Below are positions 16,195-27,784 of a stretch of 46,160 nucleotides of DNA, one piece after another; within the stretch, counting starts at the first letter, position 1, and each line of letters opens with the position of its first letter. This DNA is from Myxococcales bacterium. Its GTDB lineage: Bacteria > Myxococcota_A > Polyangia > Polyangiales > Houyiibacteriaceae. The notes below the pieces were generated by a model. It searched no databases, was not told the origin of the DNA, and worked only from the letters and a program-made list of their open reading frames with translations. A program made the position numbers and the translations under genes. The stretch is from assembly GCA_024640845.1 (NCBI GenBank), contig JAHEEE010000028.1, positions 1-46,160 of the forward strand. Direction: 5' to 3'.

Positions 16195-17408
16195 TGCCCA
16201 GACTCCTGACTCGCCTCTCCGACGAACAGCCTCTTCTCCGGACCCACTCGAGCTGCGATCGGGCTGAGTGCCGCCTCGTCGAGGCCGTAACACTCGACGG
16301 CGTTCGCCCCGAGGAGCTTCGTGAGCTCGACCTCGGGGATACCGGTCATGTACTTCAACATCTTTTCACGGGTGTTCGGCCAGCTCCCCTCTGGGTGCGG
16401 GAAGTCGGTGCCCCACATGATGTTGTTCATGCCGATCTCGTGCCGCACCGCCATGCTTCCTTCGTCGAAGAGCGCCGAGGCGCTGAGCCAGCAATTACGC
16501 TCGAAGTACTCGCTCGGCTTCATGGAGAGGTTCGATCGGAAGTCGCCCAGCTTGCCGCTGGTGTGCTTCACCGATGCGCGCACATCCATCATCTCTAGCA
16601 TCGATGGGACCCAGAACTCGCTCACTTCGGTGAGGCAGTACTTGAGCTTGGGGAACTCTTCGAAAACGCCGCCGAAGATCATGTGCCATAGAGGCCTCGC
16701 CGCCCACCATGCGAACTCGACCAAGAACACGCCCATGGCCCCCGGGAGCTCGAAATCGTAGTCTGGCGCCGGCCCCGAGTGGTTGTGCACGACCATTCCG
16801 CGCTCTTCGCAGGCTCTCCAGACCGGATGGTACTTCGGGTGGTTGTATGGGGCGTAGTCGCCCATCAGCGCGGGGATGAGGATGCCCCTCAGCCCACTGT
16901 CGTGCGCCCACCTCACCTCTTCGACGGCTTGGTCGACGTCGTAGAGCATCGGCACGATCGCCAGGCCGATACGACGAAGCGGCGCCATCTGGCAGAACTC
17001 CGCGATCCATCGATTGTGCGCACGCGCGCCAGCCCATTGAAGCTCGGGATCCACACCCCAGGGTTTGAGGCCGAGGCCAGCCCCGAATGGGGGGGCGTTG
17101 CGCTCGGTGATTCCATCGGGAAACAGCACCTCCGCGGTCACACCGTCGTCGTCGATCACCTCGATGCGCAGATCCGAGTCCCAGGCAGCAGCGAGCTTGC
17201 TCTCGTTTTCGGCGCGCCACTTCTCGTTGAAGTCCTCGACGAGGAAGTCCTTCTCACGGGTCGCCCTAGCTGCAATTTCCGCGGCAACCCGCTCCGCGAA
17301 CGCCTCGCGGTACTTCGGGTCCAAGTAGTCCCCGTACTTTTCGGGTAGCAGCCCTGCGTGGCCGTCGGTCGAAACGATGAGAAACCGGTCTTCAGTGGGC
17401 GTCGGCAT
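16182..17408 (-). CDS. Amidohydrolase-family (PF04909-type) TIM-barrel protein
   Basis: A 408-aa amidohydrolase_2-type TIM-barrel protein; relatives are metal-dependent decarboxylases and hydrolases such as ACMSD and gamma-resorcylate decarboxylase. The N-terminal metal motif is VSTDGHAGLLPE (Asp15, His17). Others are VVHNHSGPAPDYDF (metal His), FWVPSMLEMMD, and MWGTDFPHPEGSWPN (metal-binding Asp). The many Trp residues (NRWIAEFCQM, WWAARPLWHM) suggest a hydrophobic pocket. The start at 17408 gives a family-like N-terminus. It overlaps the Rieske gene end by 17 bp and the ADC-like gene start by 13 bp, so all three are tightly coupled. Ring-acid decarboxylation or C-C hydrolysis fits the context but is inference. 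Confidence 0.88.
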   Translation of the reverse strand: MPTPTEDRFLIVSTDGHAGLLPEKYGDYLDPKYREAFAERVAAEIAARATREKDFLVEDFNEKWRAENESKLAAAWDSDLRIEVIDDDGVTAEVLFPDGITERNAPPFGAGLGLKPWGVDPELQWAGARAHNRWIAEFCQMAPLRRIGLAIVPMLYDVDQAVEEVRWAHDSGLRGILIPALMGDYAPYNHPKYHPVWRACEERGMVVHNHSGPAPDYDFELPGAMGVFLVEFAWWAARPLWHMIFGGVFEEFPKLKYCLTEVSEFWVPSMLEMMDVRASVKHTSGKLGDFRSNLSMKPSEYFERNCWLSASALFDEGSMAVRHEIGMNNIMWGTDFPHPEGSWPNTREKMLKYMTGIPEVELTKLLGANAVECYGLDEAALSPIAARVGPEKRLFVGEASQESGQWRA

Positions 17409-18360
17409 GGCTCTCGAAGAAGGAACTGTACCACTTCCGGACTTCCCCGATCGGCCCGTCTCCGTCCGCCAGCATCGGCTCATCGCGCCAGCGCTTGTTC
17501 TCCCAGATCGCGACGTCCTCGAAGTATCCATCGCGAGCTGCAGCGACGTGTGCCTCGAGAACTTGAGGTGGAAGGGTTACTCCTTTGCCGGTCTTGAGCA
17601 TGACGCCAAAACGAAGAAGGAGCCGGTCTTGCTCGACAGGGATGTGGGCGTTGATCAACACCATGTCGTATGCCCATTCAAGGCGCGTGAACTGAATTGC
17701 GGGACCGTGATACGTCGCGACCGAAACGACCGGGATTGGTTCGTTCTTCAAGTTGTGACCGCGTCCCACGGTGCGTTGGGTCGCGCGTGGTCCGTCGATG
17801 ACGACTTCGAAGTCGTCGATCAGAGTGTTGTGCACTGGCAGGAAGTGGGCGAGGTCCGCGATGTTCTCGATCACCTCCCGTGGCTGGGTGGCGATCTCGA
17901 TCTGCGCCCGTTGAAGGGGCGTCCAGGCCGGGTCGTCAACCTCCTCGATGATGGGAACCTCGTATTCCGGCGCGGAGCCCTCGGGACCGAAGTACGCCAA
18001 GACCATCCCACTGTGCTCCTGCACGTGAAATGCGTCGACCGCCGCACGAGGAGGTATGCGTGATGCGTATGGAACCTTGGTGCAGCGCCCCGAAGCCCCG
18101 AAGCGCCACGCGTGAAACGGGCAGATGATCTCGTTCCCCTCCACCCGGCCGCCATAGCCGAGGTGTGCTCCGAGGTGTGGGCAGTGCGCACCGAGCAGTG
18201 TGGCTCGACCATCTTCGCCCCGAAAGATCACGAAATCCTTGCTAAAATAGCGCAGCGGCTTCACCTCGCCGCGCCCCAGCTCAGCGCTCCAGCAGATCAG
18301 GTACCAGCCTCTGGCGAACTCCGCCGAGGGCGCAACGTCGCGTTTTCGGGGCTCCTGCAT
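17392..18360 (-). CDS. Rieske non-haem iron oxygenase, KshA-like
   Basis: A 322-aa terminal oxygenase. The Rieske [2Fe-2S] ligands are Cys60-Pro-His62 and Cys80-Pro-Phe-His83, embedded in FRGEDGRATLLGAHCPHLGA and IICPFHAWRFG. The catalytic-domain mononuclear iron site follows as ENIADLAHFLPVH (His172, His177). The spacing and the sequences RGWYLICW, VPYASRIPPRA and GMVLAYFGPEG resemble KshA (3-ketosteroid 9-alpha-hydroxylase) and the sterol 7-desaturase group, which accept large hydrophobic rings. No reductase or ferredoxin gene is adjacent, so its electron partner must be elsewhere. It heads the leftward operon and diverges from the hotdog/LysR pair across 78 bp. The substrate remains inference. 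Confidence 0.92.
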   Translation of the reverse strand: MQEPRKRDVAPSAEFARGWYLICWSAELGRGEVKPLRYFSKDFVIFRGEDGRATLLGAHCPHLGAHLGYGGRVEGNEIICPFHAWRFGASGRCTKVPYASRIPPRAAVDAFHVQEHSGMVLAYFGPEGSAPEYEVPIIEEVDDPAWTPLQRAQIEIATQPREVIENIADLAHFLPVHNTLIDDFEVVIDGPRATQRTVGRGHNLKNEPIPVVSVATYHGPAIQFTRLEWAYDMVLINAHIPVEQDRLLLRFGVMLKTGKGVTLPPQVLEAHVAAARDGYFEDVAIWENKRWRDEPMLADGDGPIGEVRKWYSSFFESHADAH

Positions 18361-18398
18361 CCTCGAAGGATAGGCTTCGCCGGAACTCGGGGCTCATT

Positions 18399-18418
18399 AT
18401 GATTGACTATCTAATCAT
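18399..18418. promoter_or_regulatory. AT-rich inverted repeat, candidate LysR or TetR site
   Basis: ATGATT-N8-AATCAT, a perfect 6-bp inverted repeat in an AT-rich patch, lies in the 78-bp gap between the Rieske operon (leftward) and the hotdog/LysR pair (rightward). Its T-N11-A spacing resembles a LysR box, so the LysR protein at 19361 is the natural candidate to bind it. Confidence 0.5.
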
Positions 18419-18438
18419 TCGCGGTGTTTATAGTTGGG

Positions 18439-19356
18439 ATGTCGATTCACGAGGCATTGAGCCGCCTCATCACCGAGTTTGACGAAGTCCGAGACAACGA
18501 TGGCGCGGTGCGGGCGCGCGGATTGATGCGCTTCGGCGCCGCGCTCGAGGGACCACCAGGACGCCTGCACGGAGGTCACCATGCATTCGTCCGCACCCTG
18601 CCGATCGTGGAGCGGATCAGCGCGCACGAGCGAACCCGCACCTTTCCCTGTGAGATCGACGTTTCACTACAGCAAGGCCTCTTGCTCGAGAAGGAGATCT
18701 CATTCGAAGCTCGTTACCGCTCGGACGGCGGATCATGGGAGATCGACACTCGATTCGAGGGCACCGATCGTCTCTCAGCTCACGCACGTTCGATCGCGAA
18801 TCGACCTCTGTTGGATGCTACCGCCCTGGATCATTGGCGAGCGCTCTATCAAGCGTCGCTTCCTGGCGACAGTAGCTTCGAGATGTTCGGCTTTACCATT
18901 CACCTCTCGAGGGACGTTGCGTGGTTGGAGTGTCGAGACCCTGCGCGGACGCTTCCCGGGAGCCAGCACGCTGCGTTGGTCGAGCCCGATGGATCGCTCG
19001 GGCCGGCGTTCGTCACCACCCAACTGGACACGATCGGCGCGACCGCGCGCGGCGCCTTGATGCGTCACCCACATTTCACGACGCATATCGAGATCCAACT
19101 CGGCACCCGAAAGATCCCGGGAAAAACGCATCTCGTATGCATCGCCGATCGAACCCGTATCGAGGAGATCGAGGAGTCCGTCAGCGCGCCTGTAGAGCTC
19201 GAGGGCCGGGCGTATGGTACGGCTCGCTCCCCGGTCGTACTGGTCGATGCATCGTTCGAGCGCGCGTTCGCCACTGGATGGGTGACCGTCCACCCGGTCG
19301 ACCCCGCGAAATTCGAGGCGCTCCGGAAGATGCGTCGGATTCGAAAGGATTTGTGA
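18439..19356 (+). CDS. Probable hotdog-fold (thioesterase-like) protein
   Basis: A 305-aa protein of uncertain family. Near the N-terminus, RFGAALEGPPGRLHGGHHAF recalls the G-x-x-HGG active-site helix region of hotdog thioesterases/dehydratases, followed by strand-rich segments (IDVSLQQGLLLEKEISFEAR, SWEIDTRFEGTDRL). A second similar-sized half (residues 150-290: HAALVEPDGSLGPAFVTTQL and HFTTHIEIQLGTRKIPGKTH) suggests a double-hotdog architecture, as in acyl-CoA thioesterase II-like proteins. An in-frame GTG at 18424 is an alternative start. It diverges from the Rieske operon and is followed 4 bp later by the LysR gene, so it probably belongs to the same pathway, perhaps acting on a CoA thioester. 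Confidence 0.6.
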   Translation: MSIHEALSRLITEFDEVRDNDGAVRARGLMRFGAALEGPPGRLHGGHHAFVRTLPIVERISAHERTRTFPCEIDVSLQQGLLLEKEISFEARYRSDGGSWEIDTRFEGTDRLSAHARSIANRPLLDATALDHWRALYQASLPGDSSFEMFGFTIHLSRDVAWLECRDPARTLPGSQHAALVEPDGSLGPAFVTTQLDTIGATARGALMRHPHFTTHIEIQLGTRKIPGKTHLVCIADRTRIEEIEESVSAPVELEGRAYGTARSPVVLVDASFERAFATGWVTVHPVDPAKFEALRKMRRIRKDL

Positions 19357-19360
19357 CGCC

Positions 19361-20272
19361 GTGGGGTCGACCCGTCTCAGCGGCCTCAACCTCAACGCCC
19401 TCGTCGCCCTCGACGCGCTCCTGAGCGAGCGCAACGTGACGCGTGCCGCGCGGCGGATCGGCATTACCCAGCCCGCGATGAGTCAGTCACTGGCGCGTCT
19501 ACGTGCACTCTTCGACGACCCGCTCCTCGTCCGAAGGGGTCGCTCGATGGTGCTTACACCGCGCGCCGAGGCGATGCTGCTGCCACTCTCCGATGCCCTG
19601 CTTTCGGTCGAGCGTGCGCTCCAGCTCGGGATGGGGTTCGACGCGGCGACCTCGACTCGCATCTTCAAGATAGCGCTCACCGATCTCGGCGTCACGATGG
19701 TCCTGCCTTCGGTGCTGCGCGTCCTCGGGGAAGAGGCTCCCGGGATCCGCGTGCAGGTAGAGCCGTTCTCGGGAGGTGGGCTGTCGGAGAAGCTCTCCTC
19801 GGGCGAGATCGATCTCGTGATCGCCGTCTACCTCGGGTCAGCGGGCGGTCTTCGTCGCGAGACGCTGCTCGACGAAGACTACGTGTGCCTCGTTCGCCGC
19901 GGTCACCCGCTCGCACGGCGCAAGCGCGCTCGCATCGACGACTACGAGACCTACGGACACGTCGCATATACGCCGGTCGGCTTCGTACCCCGCCCGATGT
20001 CGCAGGCCGTCCCAGGGGTTGCATCCGCTGCGGGCATTCGCGTCTCGGTGCCATATCTGTTGGCCCTCCCGGACGTCGTCCGGCGCACCGATCTGGTCGC
20101 GACGGTCCCCCGCTGCCTCTTGTCTGCACCGATCGACTTTGACGGCGTCGCCACCATCGAGGCGCCGGCCGAGCTCCCTCGAGTCGAACACGCCCAGTGG
20201 TGGCACCCCCGATTCGACCTGGACCCGGCCCACCAGTGGCTGCGTCAGCAGGTGGGCGAGGCTCTCCGCTAG
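19361..20272 (+). CDS. LysR-type transcriptional regulator (NodD/LinR-like)
   Basis: A 303-aa LysR regulator starting at GTG 19361, 4 bp after the preceding gene. The winged helix-turn-helix is at residues about 11-65: LNALVALDALLSERNVTRAA, then RRIGITQPAMSQSLARLRALFDDPLLVRRG, with the characteristic PAMSQSLARLR recognition helix. The remaining part is a periplasmic-binding-protein-like effector domain (FKIALTDLGVTMVLPSVLRV; SSGEIDLVIAVYLG). The start LSGLNLNALVALDAL is typical of NodD/NahR/LinR-type regulators of aromatic or flavonoid catabolism. It probably controls the divergent Rieske operon through the inverted repeat at 18399-18418. Effector unknown. Confidence 0.93.
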   Translation: MGSTRLSGLNLNALVALDALLSERNVTRAARRIGITQPAMSQSLARLRALFDDPLLVRRGRSMVLTPRAEAMLLPLSDALLSVERALQLGMGFDAATSTRIFKIALTDLGVTMVLPSVLRVLGEEAPGIRVQVEPFSGGGLSEKLSSGEIDLVIAVYLGSAGGLRRETLLDEDYVCLVRRGHPLARRKRARIDDYETYGHVAYTPVGFVPRPMSQAVPGVASAAGIRVSVPYLLALPDVVRRTDLVATVPRCLLSAPIDFDGVATIEAPAELPRVEHAQWWHPRFDLDPAHQWLRQQVGEALR

Positions 20273-20395
20273 TCCGACTGGCAGGAGAAGCAATGCCCTA
20301 GGCATGGGTTCGCCTATATCCACAATGGTGAGCTGGCCCACATCGAGCGGAGCGTCGCCCATGCGGGTCGAAGTGAGAAACAGGCGCCGGCACCC

Positions 20396-20401
20396 TATAC
20401 T
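20396..20401 (+). promoter_or_regulatory. Candidate -10 box (TATACT) near the WcaJ-type gene
   Basis: TATACT lies only 12 nt before the ATG at 20414. If used, the transcript would have an almost absent leader; no Shine-Dalgarno or good -35 is visible upstream. Low confidence. Confidence 0.25.
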
Positions 20402-20413
20402 GTTCGGCTACCG

Positions 20414-21832
20414 ATGACGAACGACAAACAAACAGGATGGGGCGGTGCCTCCGACGCCGAGCTTGCGCCCCTCATGCGCCTGGTCGATCTGATCTTAATC
20501 TACGTCGCGCTGTGGTTGCCGATCTATGCGCGGGGGCAGGTCTGGGACCAGAAGGCCTGGGTCGCGGCGACGATCGCGGCGGTTCTTTTCCTCGTCATTG
20601 GTCAGTCGCTCAGCGTGTATCAAAGTGCGCGCGGTGCGCGCCTTCGCGCACAGCTCCTGCGCATCTGGTGGGGTTGGATCGCCGGTGTCGTGCCCGTGCT
20701 CCTGTTCCTTCTGTTCTTGTCCAAACGATCCGAGGATTACTCTCGGATCATCGTCTCGTCGTGGTTCTTGATCGCGCCGTTTCTGATCTCGATGTGGCGG
20801 ACGGGCGCGACGCTGCTCCTTCGGGAGCTCCGCGCCCGAGGGTACAACACGCGGGCGGCCGCGATCGTTGGGATGACCGAGCTCGGTGAACAGCTCGCCA
20901 TGCAGATGAAGTCGGTGCCGTCGCTCGGGCTTCGCACATATGGCTTCTACGACGATCGAGACGAAGAGCGCTGTCATCCCATCTCTCCTGAGCTCGGTAC
21001 ACGCGCCGGCACGCTTAGTGATCTGGTGGAGGCGGCCAAGACAGGCGAGGTCGACCTCATCTACATCGCTTTCCCACTCCGCGCCGAGCCGCGGATCAAC
21101 GAGCTCCTGCGGCAGCTGTCCGACACGACTGCCTCGGTGTATCTCGCAGCCGATTTCTTCGTTTTCGATCTGCTTCATACGCGCTGGGTAACCTTGGGTG
21201 GTGTACCGACGATGAGCCTCCATGAGACGCCCTTCTACGGCGTCGACGGATGGCTGAAGCGCCTCGAGGACATCGTGGTCGCCAGCGCGATTCTCATGGT
21301 GATCGCCATTCCCATGCTCATCATCGGCGTGTGCGTGAAGCTCACCTCACCCGGTCCCGCGTTGTTCAGGCAGCGCCGCTATGGCCTCAACGGCGAAGTC
21401 ATCGACGTGCTCAAGTTTCGAACCATGACGGTCACCGAAGACGGTGACGAGATCAAACAAGCGACCAAGAATGACCCGCGAATAACGAATTTCGGCGCGT
21501 TCCTACGACGCACCAACCTCGACGAGTTGCCGCAATTCTTCAACGTGCTCGGCGGCAGCATGAGCATCGTCGGTCCGCGACCGCACGCCGTCGCTCACAA
21601 CGAGCTCTATCGCAAGAAGGTGCGGGGCTACATGCTCCGTCACAAGGTCAAGCCGGGTATCACTGGCTGGGCGCAGGTGAATGGCTGGCGCGGCGAGACG
21701 GATACGCTAGAAAAAATGGAGAAGCGGGTCGAGCACGATCTCGACTACATTCGTAATTGGAGCTTGCTGTGGGATCTGCAGATCATCTTGATGACCGTCT
21801 TCGGATCTCGGGCGTGGCGGAATGCGTATTGA
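20414..21832 (+). CDS. Undecaprenyl-phosphate sugar-1-phosphate transferase (WcaJ/WbaP type)
   Basis: A 472-aa polyisoprenyl-phosphate hexose-1-phosphate transferase that puts the first sugar on the lipid carrier for exopolysaccharide, capsule or O-antigen synthesis in the inner membrane. Four N-terminal TM helices (from IYVALWLPIYARG to IAPFLISMW) are followed by a Rossmann-like middle region (AAAIVGMTELGEQLAMQM). A membrane re-entrant segment (IVVASAILMVIAIPMLIIG) leads into the catalytic domain. Catalytic signatures are SPGPALFRQRRYGLNGE, DVLKFRTM, RRTNLDELPQFFNVLGGSMS, IVGPRPHAVAHNE, KPGITGWAQVNGWRGET and the C-terminal DLDYIRNWSLLWDLQIIL. Its stop abuts the Wzz-like gene. No glycosyltransferase genes follow directly. 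Confidence 0.94.
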   Translation: MTNDKQTGWGGASDAELAPLMRLVDLILIYVALWLPIYARGQVWDQKAWVAATIAAVLFLVIGQSLSVYQSARGARLRAQLLRIWWGWIAGVVPVLLFLLFLSKRSEDYSRIIVSSWFLIAPFLISMWRTGATLLLRELRARGYNTRAAAIVGMTELGEQLAMQMKSVPSLGLRTYGFYDDRDEERCHPISPELGTRAGTLSDLVEAAKTGEVDLIYIAFPLRAEPRINELLRQLSDTTASVYLAADFFVFDLLHTRWVTLGGVPTMSLHETPFYGVDGWLKRLEDIVVASAILMVIAIPMLIIGVCVKLTSPGPALFRQRRYGLNGEVIDVLKFRTMTVTEDGDEIKQATKNDPRITNFGAFLRRTNLDELPQFFNVLGGSMSIVGPRPHAVAHNELYRKKVRGYMLRHKVKPGITGWAQVNGWRGETDTLEKMEKRVEHDLDYIRNWSLLWDLQIILMTVFGSRAWRNAY

Positions 21833-21836
21833 ATGC

Positions 21837-21843
21837 GAGGAGG
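21837..21843 (+). promoter_or_regulatory. Strong Shine-Dalgarno GAGGAGG choosing the wzz-like TTG start
   Basis: GAGGAGG lies 7 nt before TTG 21851 and downstream of the alternative ATG at 21833. It therefore favours initiation at TTG, 18 nt after the stop of the WcaJ-type gene. Confidence 0.6.
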
Positions 21844-21850
21844 CCGAACC

Positions 21851-26141
<4,291 letters not shown>

Positions 26142-26150
26142 TCCCGTAGT

Positions 26151-26183
26151 AGGGGCTCATGCCCTTCTTTGGGAGTGAAGGGC
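26151..26183. terminator. Overlapping alternative hairpins between icd and ALDH
   Basis: AGGGGC-TCAT-GCCCTT (26151-26166) makes a terminator-like stem followed by CTTT. The same GCCCTTC (26161-26167) is also the left arm of a perfect 7-bp repeat with GAAGGGC (26177-26183). The two hairpins are mutually exclusive. It sits between the stops of the convergent icd and aldehyde dehydrogenase genes and could end both transcripts. Confidence 0.45.
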
Positions 26184-26213
26184 TTGGTCATGAGTCGGCT
26201 CCTGCAGTTGTCT

Positions 26214-27650
26214 TCAAGGCTTGTACTTGATCGTCAAATCGATCATCTGCTCTTGTCGGCCCGTGTACGGCGGATAGAAGATGTGAAGCAGCGAGAACCA
26301 CGGGTTGACGTGAATCGGCCGCATCTTGCTGAATTCCACGAAGCCCTCATAGCCATGGTAGTGGCCCATACCGCTCGCGCCGCTGCCGCCGAAAGGCAGG
26401 TCGTGCTGCGCGACGTGCATGATGCAGTTGTTGATGGTGACCCCGCCCGAGATCGTGTTGTAGATGAGCTTGTCCTGCTTGGCTCTGTCCTTGCTGAATA
26501 CGTAGAAACCGAGCGGACGGTCGCGGTTCGTGATGTAGTCGATTACCTCGTCGAGATCGTCGTAAGCCATCACAGGATAAAGCGGACCGAAGATCTCTTC
26601 CTGCATGATCATCATGTCGTCTGTGACATCGAGCACCAGATGAGGCGGGAGCTTGCGCATGACGTCGTTGAACGATGAATCCGGCACGAGCGGCACGATG
26701 GTAGCCCCCTTGGCCTCAGCGTCGTCGAGGGTCATCCGTAGGCGTCGATAAGACTTCTCGTCGATGATCGACGTGTACGACGGGTCGTTCGTGTCGGGGT
26801 AGCGCTCAGGCACGAGCTTCTTCGCGGCTTCCACGAACTGGTGGAGCTTGCTCGTGGGAACGAAAAGATAATCCGGTGCGAGGCAAGTCTGGCCTGCGTT
26901 GATGAGCTTCGAGTACATGATCCGCGACGCGGCCTCCTCGATGTCGAAGTCGTCGCAGATGATCGTCGGAGACTTTCCGCCGAGCTCGAGGGTGACCGGT
27001 GTCAGGTTTTCGGCCGCCGAACGCATGACCGTGCGGCCGACGTCCGCCGAGCCTGTGAAACACATGTGATCAAACGGAAGGGTGCTGAAATCGCTGGCCC
27101 GCACGCCGGGGAGAATTGCCACCGTGTCTTCGTCGTACGCCTCGCTGAACTTGTCGGCCAGAAGCCGCGCGAGGTTCTGTGAGTTCGCTGCCATCTTGAT
27201 CATGGCGCGATTTCCGGCCGCGAGAGTGCTCGTCAGCGGGCCCATCGACAGGAAGAGGGGGTAATTCCAAGGCGAAACGATGCCGACGACACCCTTTGGC
27301 TGCGGCAGGACGCGGTTGTGACCGGTCGCAAACAGCACCGACACGTGCCGTTTCTGCGGCTTCATCCATTTTCTGAGCCTCTTCTTGGTGTCGCGGATGC
27401 CATCGACGATCGGAAAGATCTCCAGGATCTTCGATTCCTCCGCGCAACGGTGGCCGAAGTCTTTCTGGATCGCTTCGACGATCGCCTCGATGTTGTCGAC
27501 GAGGATTCGTTCGAGGGCGGTCAGGCGCTTCTTGCGCTCGTCGAGGCTCGGGTAGGGGTCGCGAAGGTAAGCCTCTTGCTGAAGCTGAAAGACGCGCTGC
27601 GCTTCGTTCTCGACGAGCTCGATGCGGCGGAGTTGTGCTGTCTGGGCCAT
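26214..27650 (-). CDS. Aldehyde dehydrogenase (coniferyl-aldehyde dehydrogenase-like)
   Basis: A 478-aa NAD(P)-dependent aldehyde dehydrogenase. The general-base Glu222 lies in VTLELGGKSP, the nucleophile Cys256 in NAGQTCLAPDY, and GIVSPWNYPLFLSMGPLTST plus FTGSADVGRTV form the cofactor site. Features such as KKRLRKWMKPQKRHV, the APDY after the Cys, and the C-terminal HDLPFGGSGASGMGHYHG are typical of the coniferyl-aldehyde dehydrogenase/class-3 fatty ALDH branch, often found with aromatic or long-chain aldehyde metabolism. The start at 27650 precedes the conserved part; upstream codons lack features. It converges on icd and diverges from the membrane glycosyltransferase-like gene. The natural aldehyde is unknown. 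Confidence 0.92.
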   Translation of the reverse strand: MAQTAQLRRIELVENEAQRVFQLQQEAYLRDPYPSLDERKKRLTALERILVDNIEAIVEAIQKDFGHRCAEESKILEIFPIVDGIRDTKKRLRKWMKPQKRHVSVLFATGHNRVLPQPKGVVGIVSPWNYPLFLSMGPLTSTLAAGNRAMIKMAANSQNLARLLADKFSEAYDEDTVAILPGVRASDFSTLPFDHMCFTGSADVGRTVMRSAAENLTPVTLELGGKSPTIICDDFDIEEAASRIMYSKLINAGQTCLAPDYLFVPTSKLHQFVEAAKKLVPERYPDTNDPSYTSIIDEKSYRRLRMTLDDAEAKGATIVPLVPDSSFNDVMRKLPPHLVLDVTDDMMIMQEEIFGPLYPVMAYDDLDEVIDYITNRDRPLGFYVFSKDRAKQDKLIYNTISGGVTINNCIMHVAQHDLPFGGSGASGMGHYHGYEGFVEFSKMRPIHVNPWFSLLHIFYPPYTGRQEQMIDLTIKYKP

Positions 27651-27784
27651 AGCCCGCTTATGTAACGCTACCGCGGCGCCCGTCGCAACCCCACCGCCCG
27701 ATGCGCTCGTATCCGGTCCTGGGCTCTCGGCCAATCGCGCGAGAATTCCCAACGAAAGAGCCGATCCCGCGGATCGAAGGAAAT

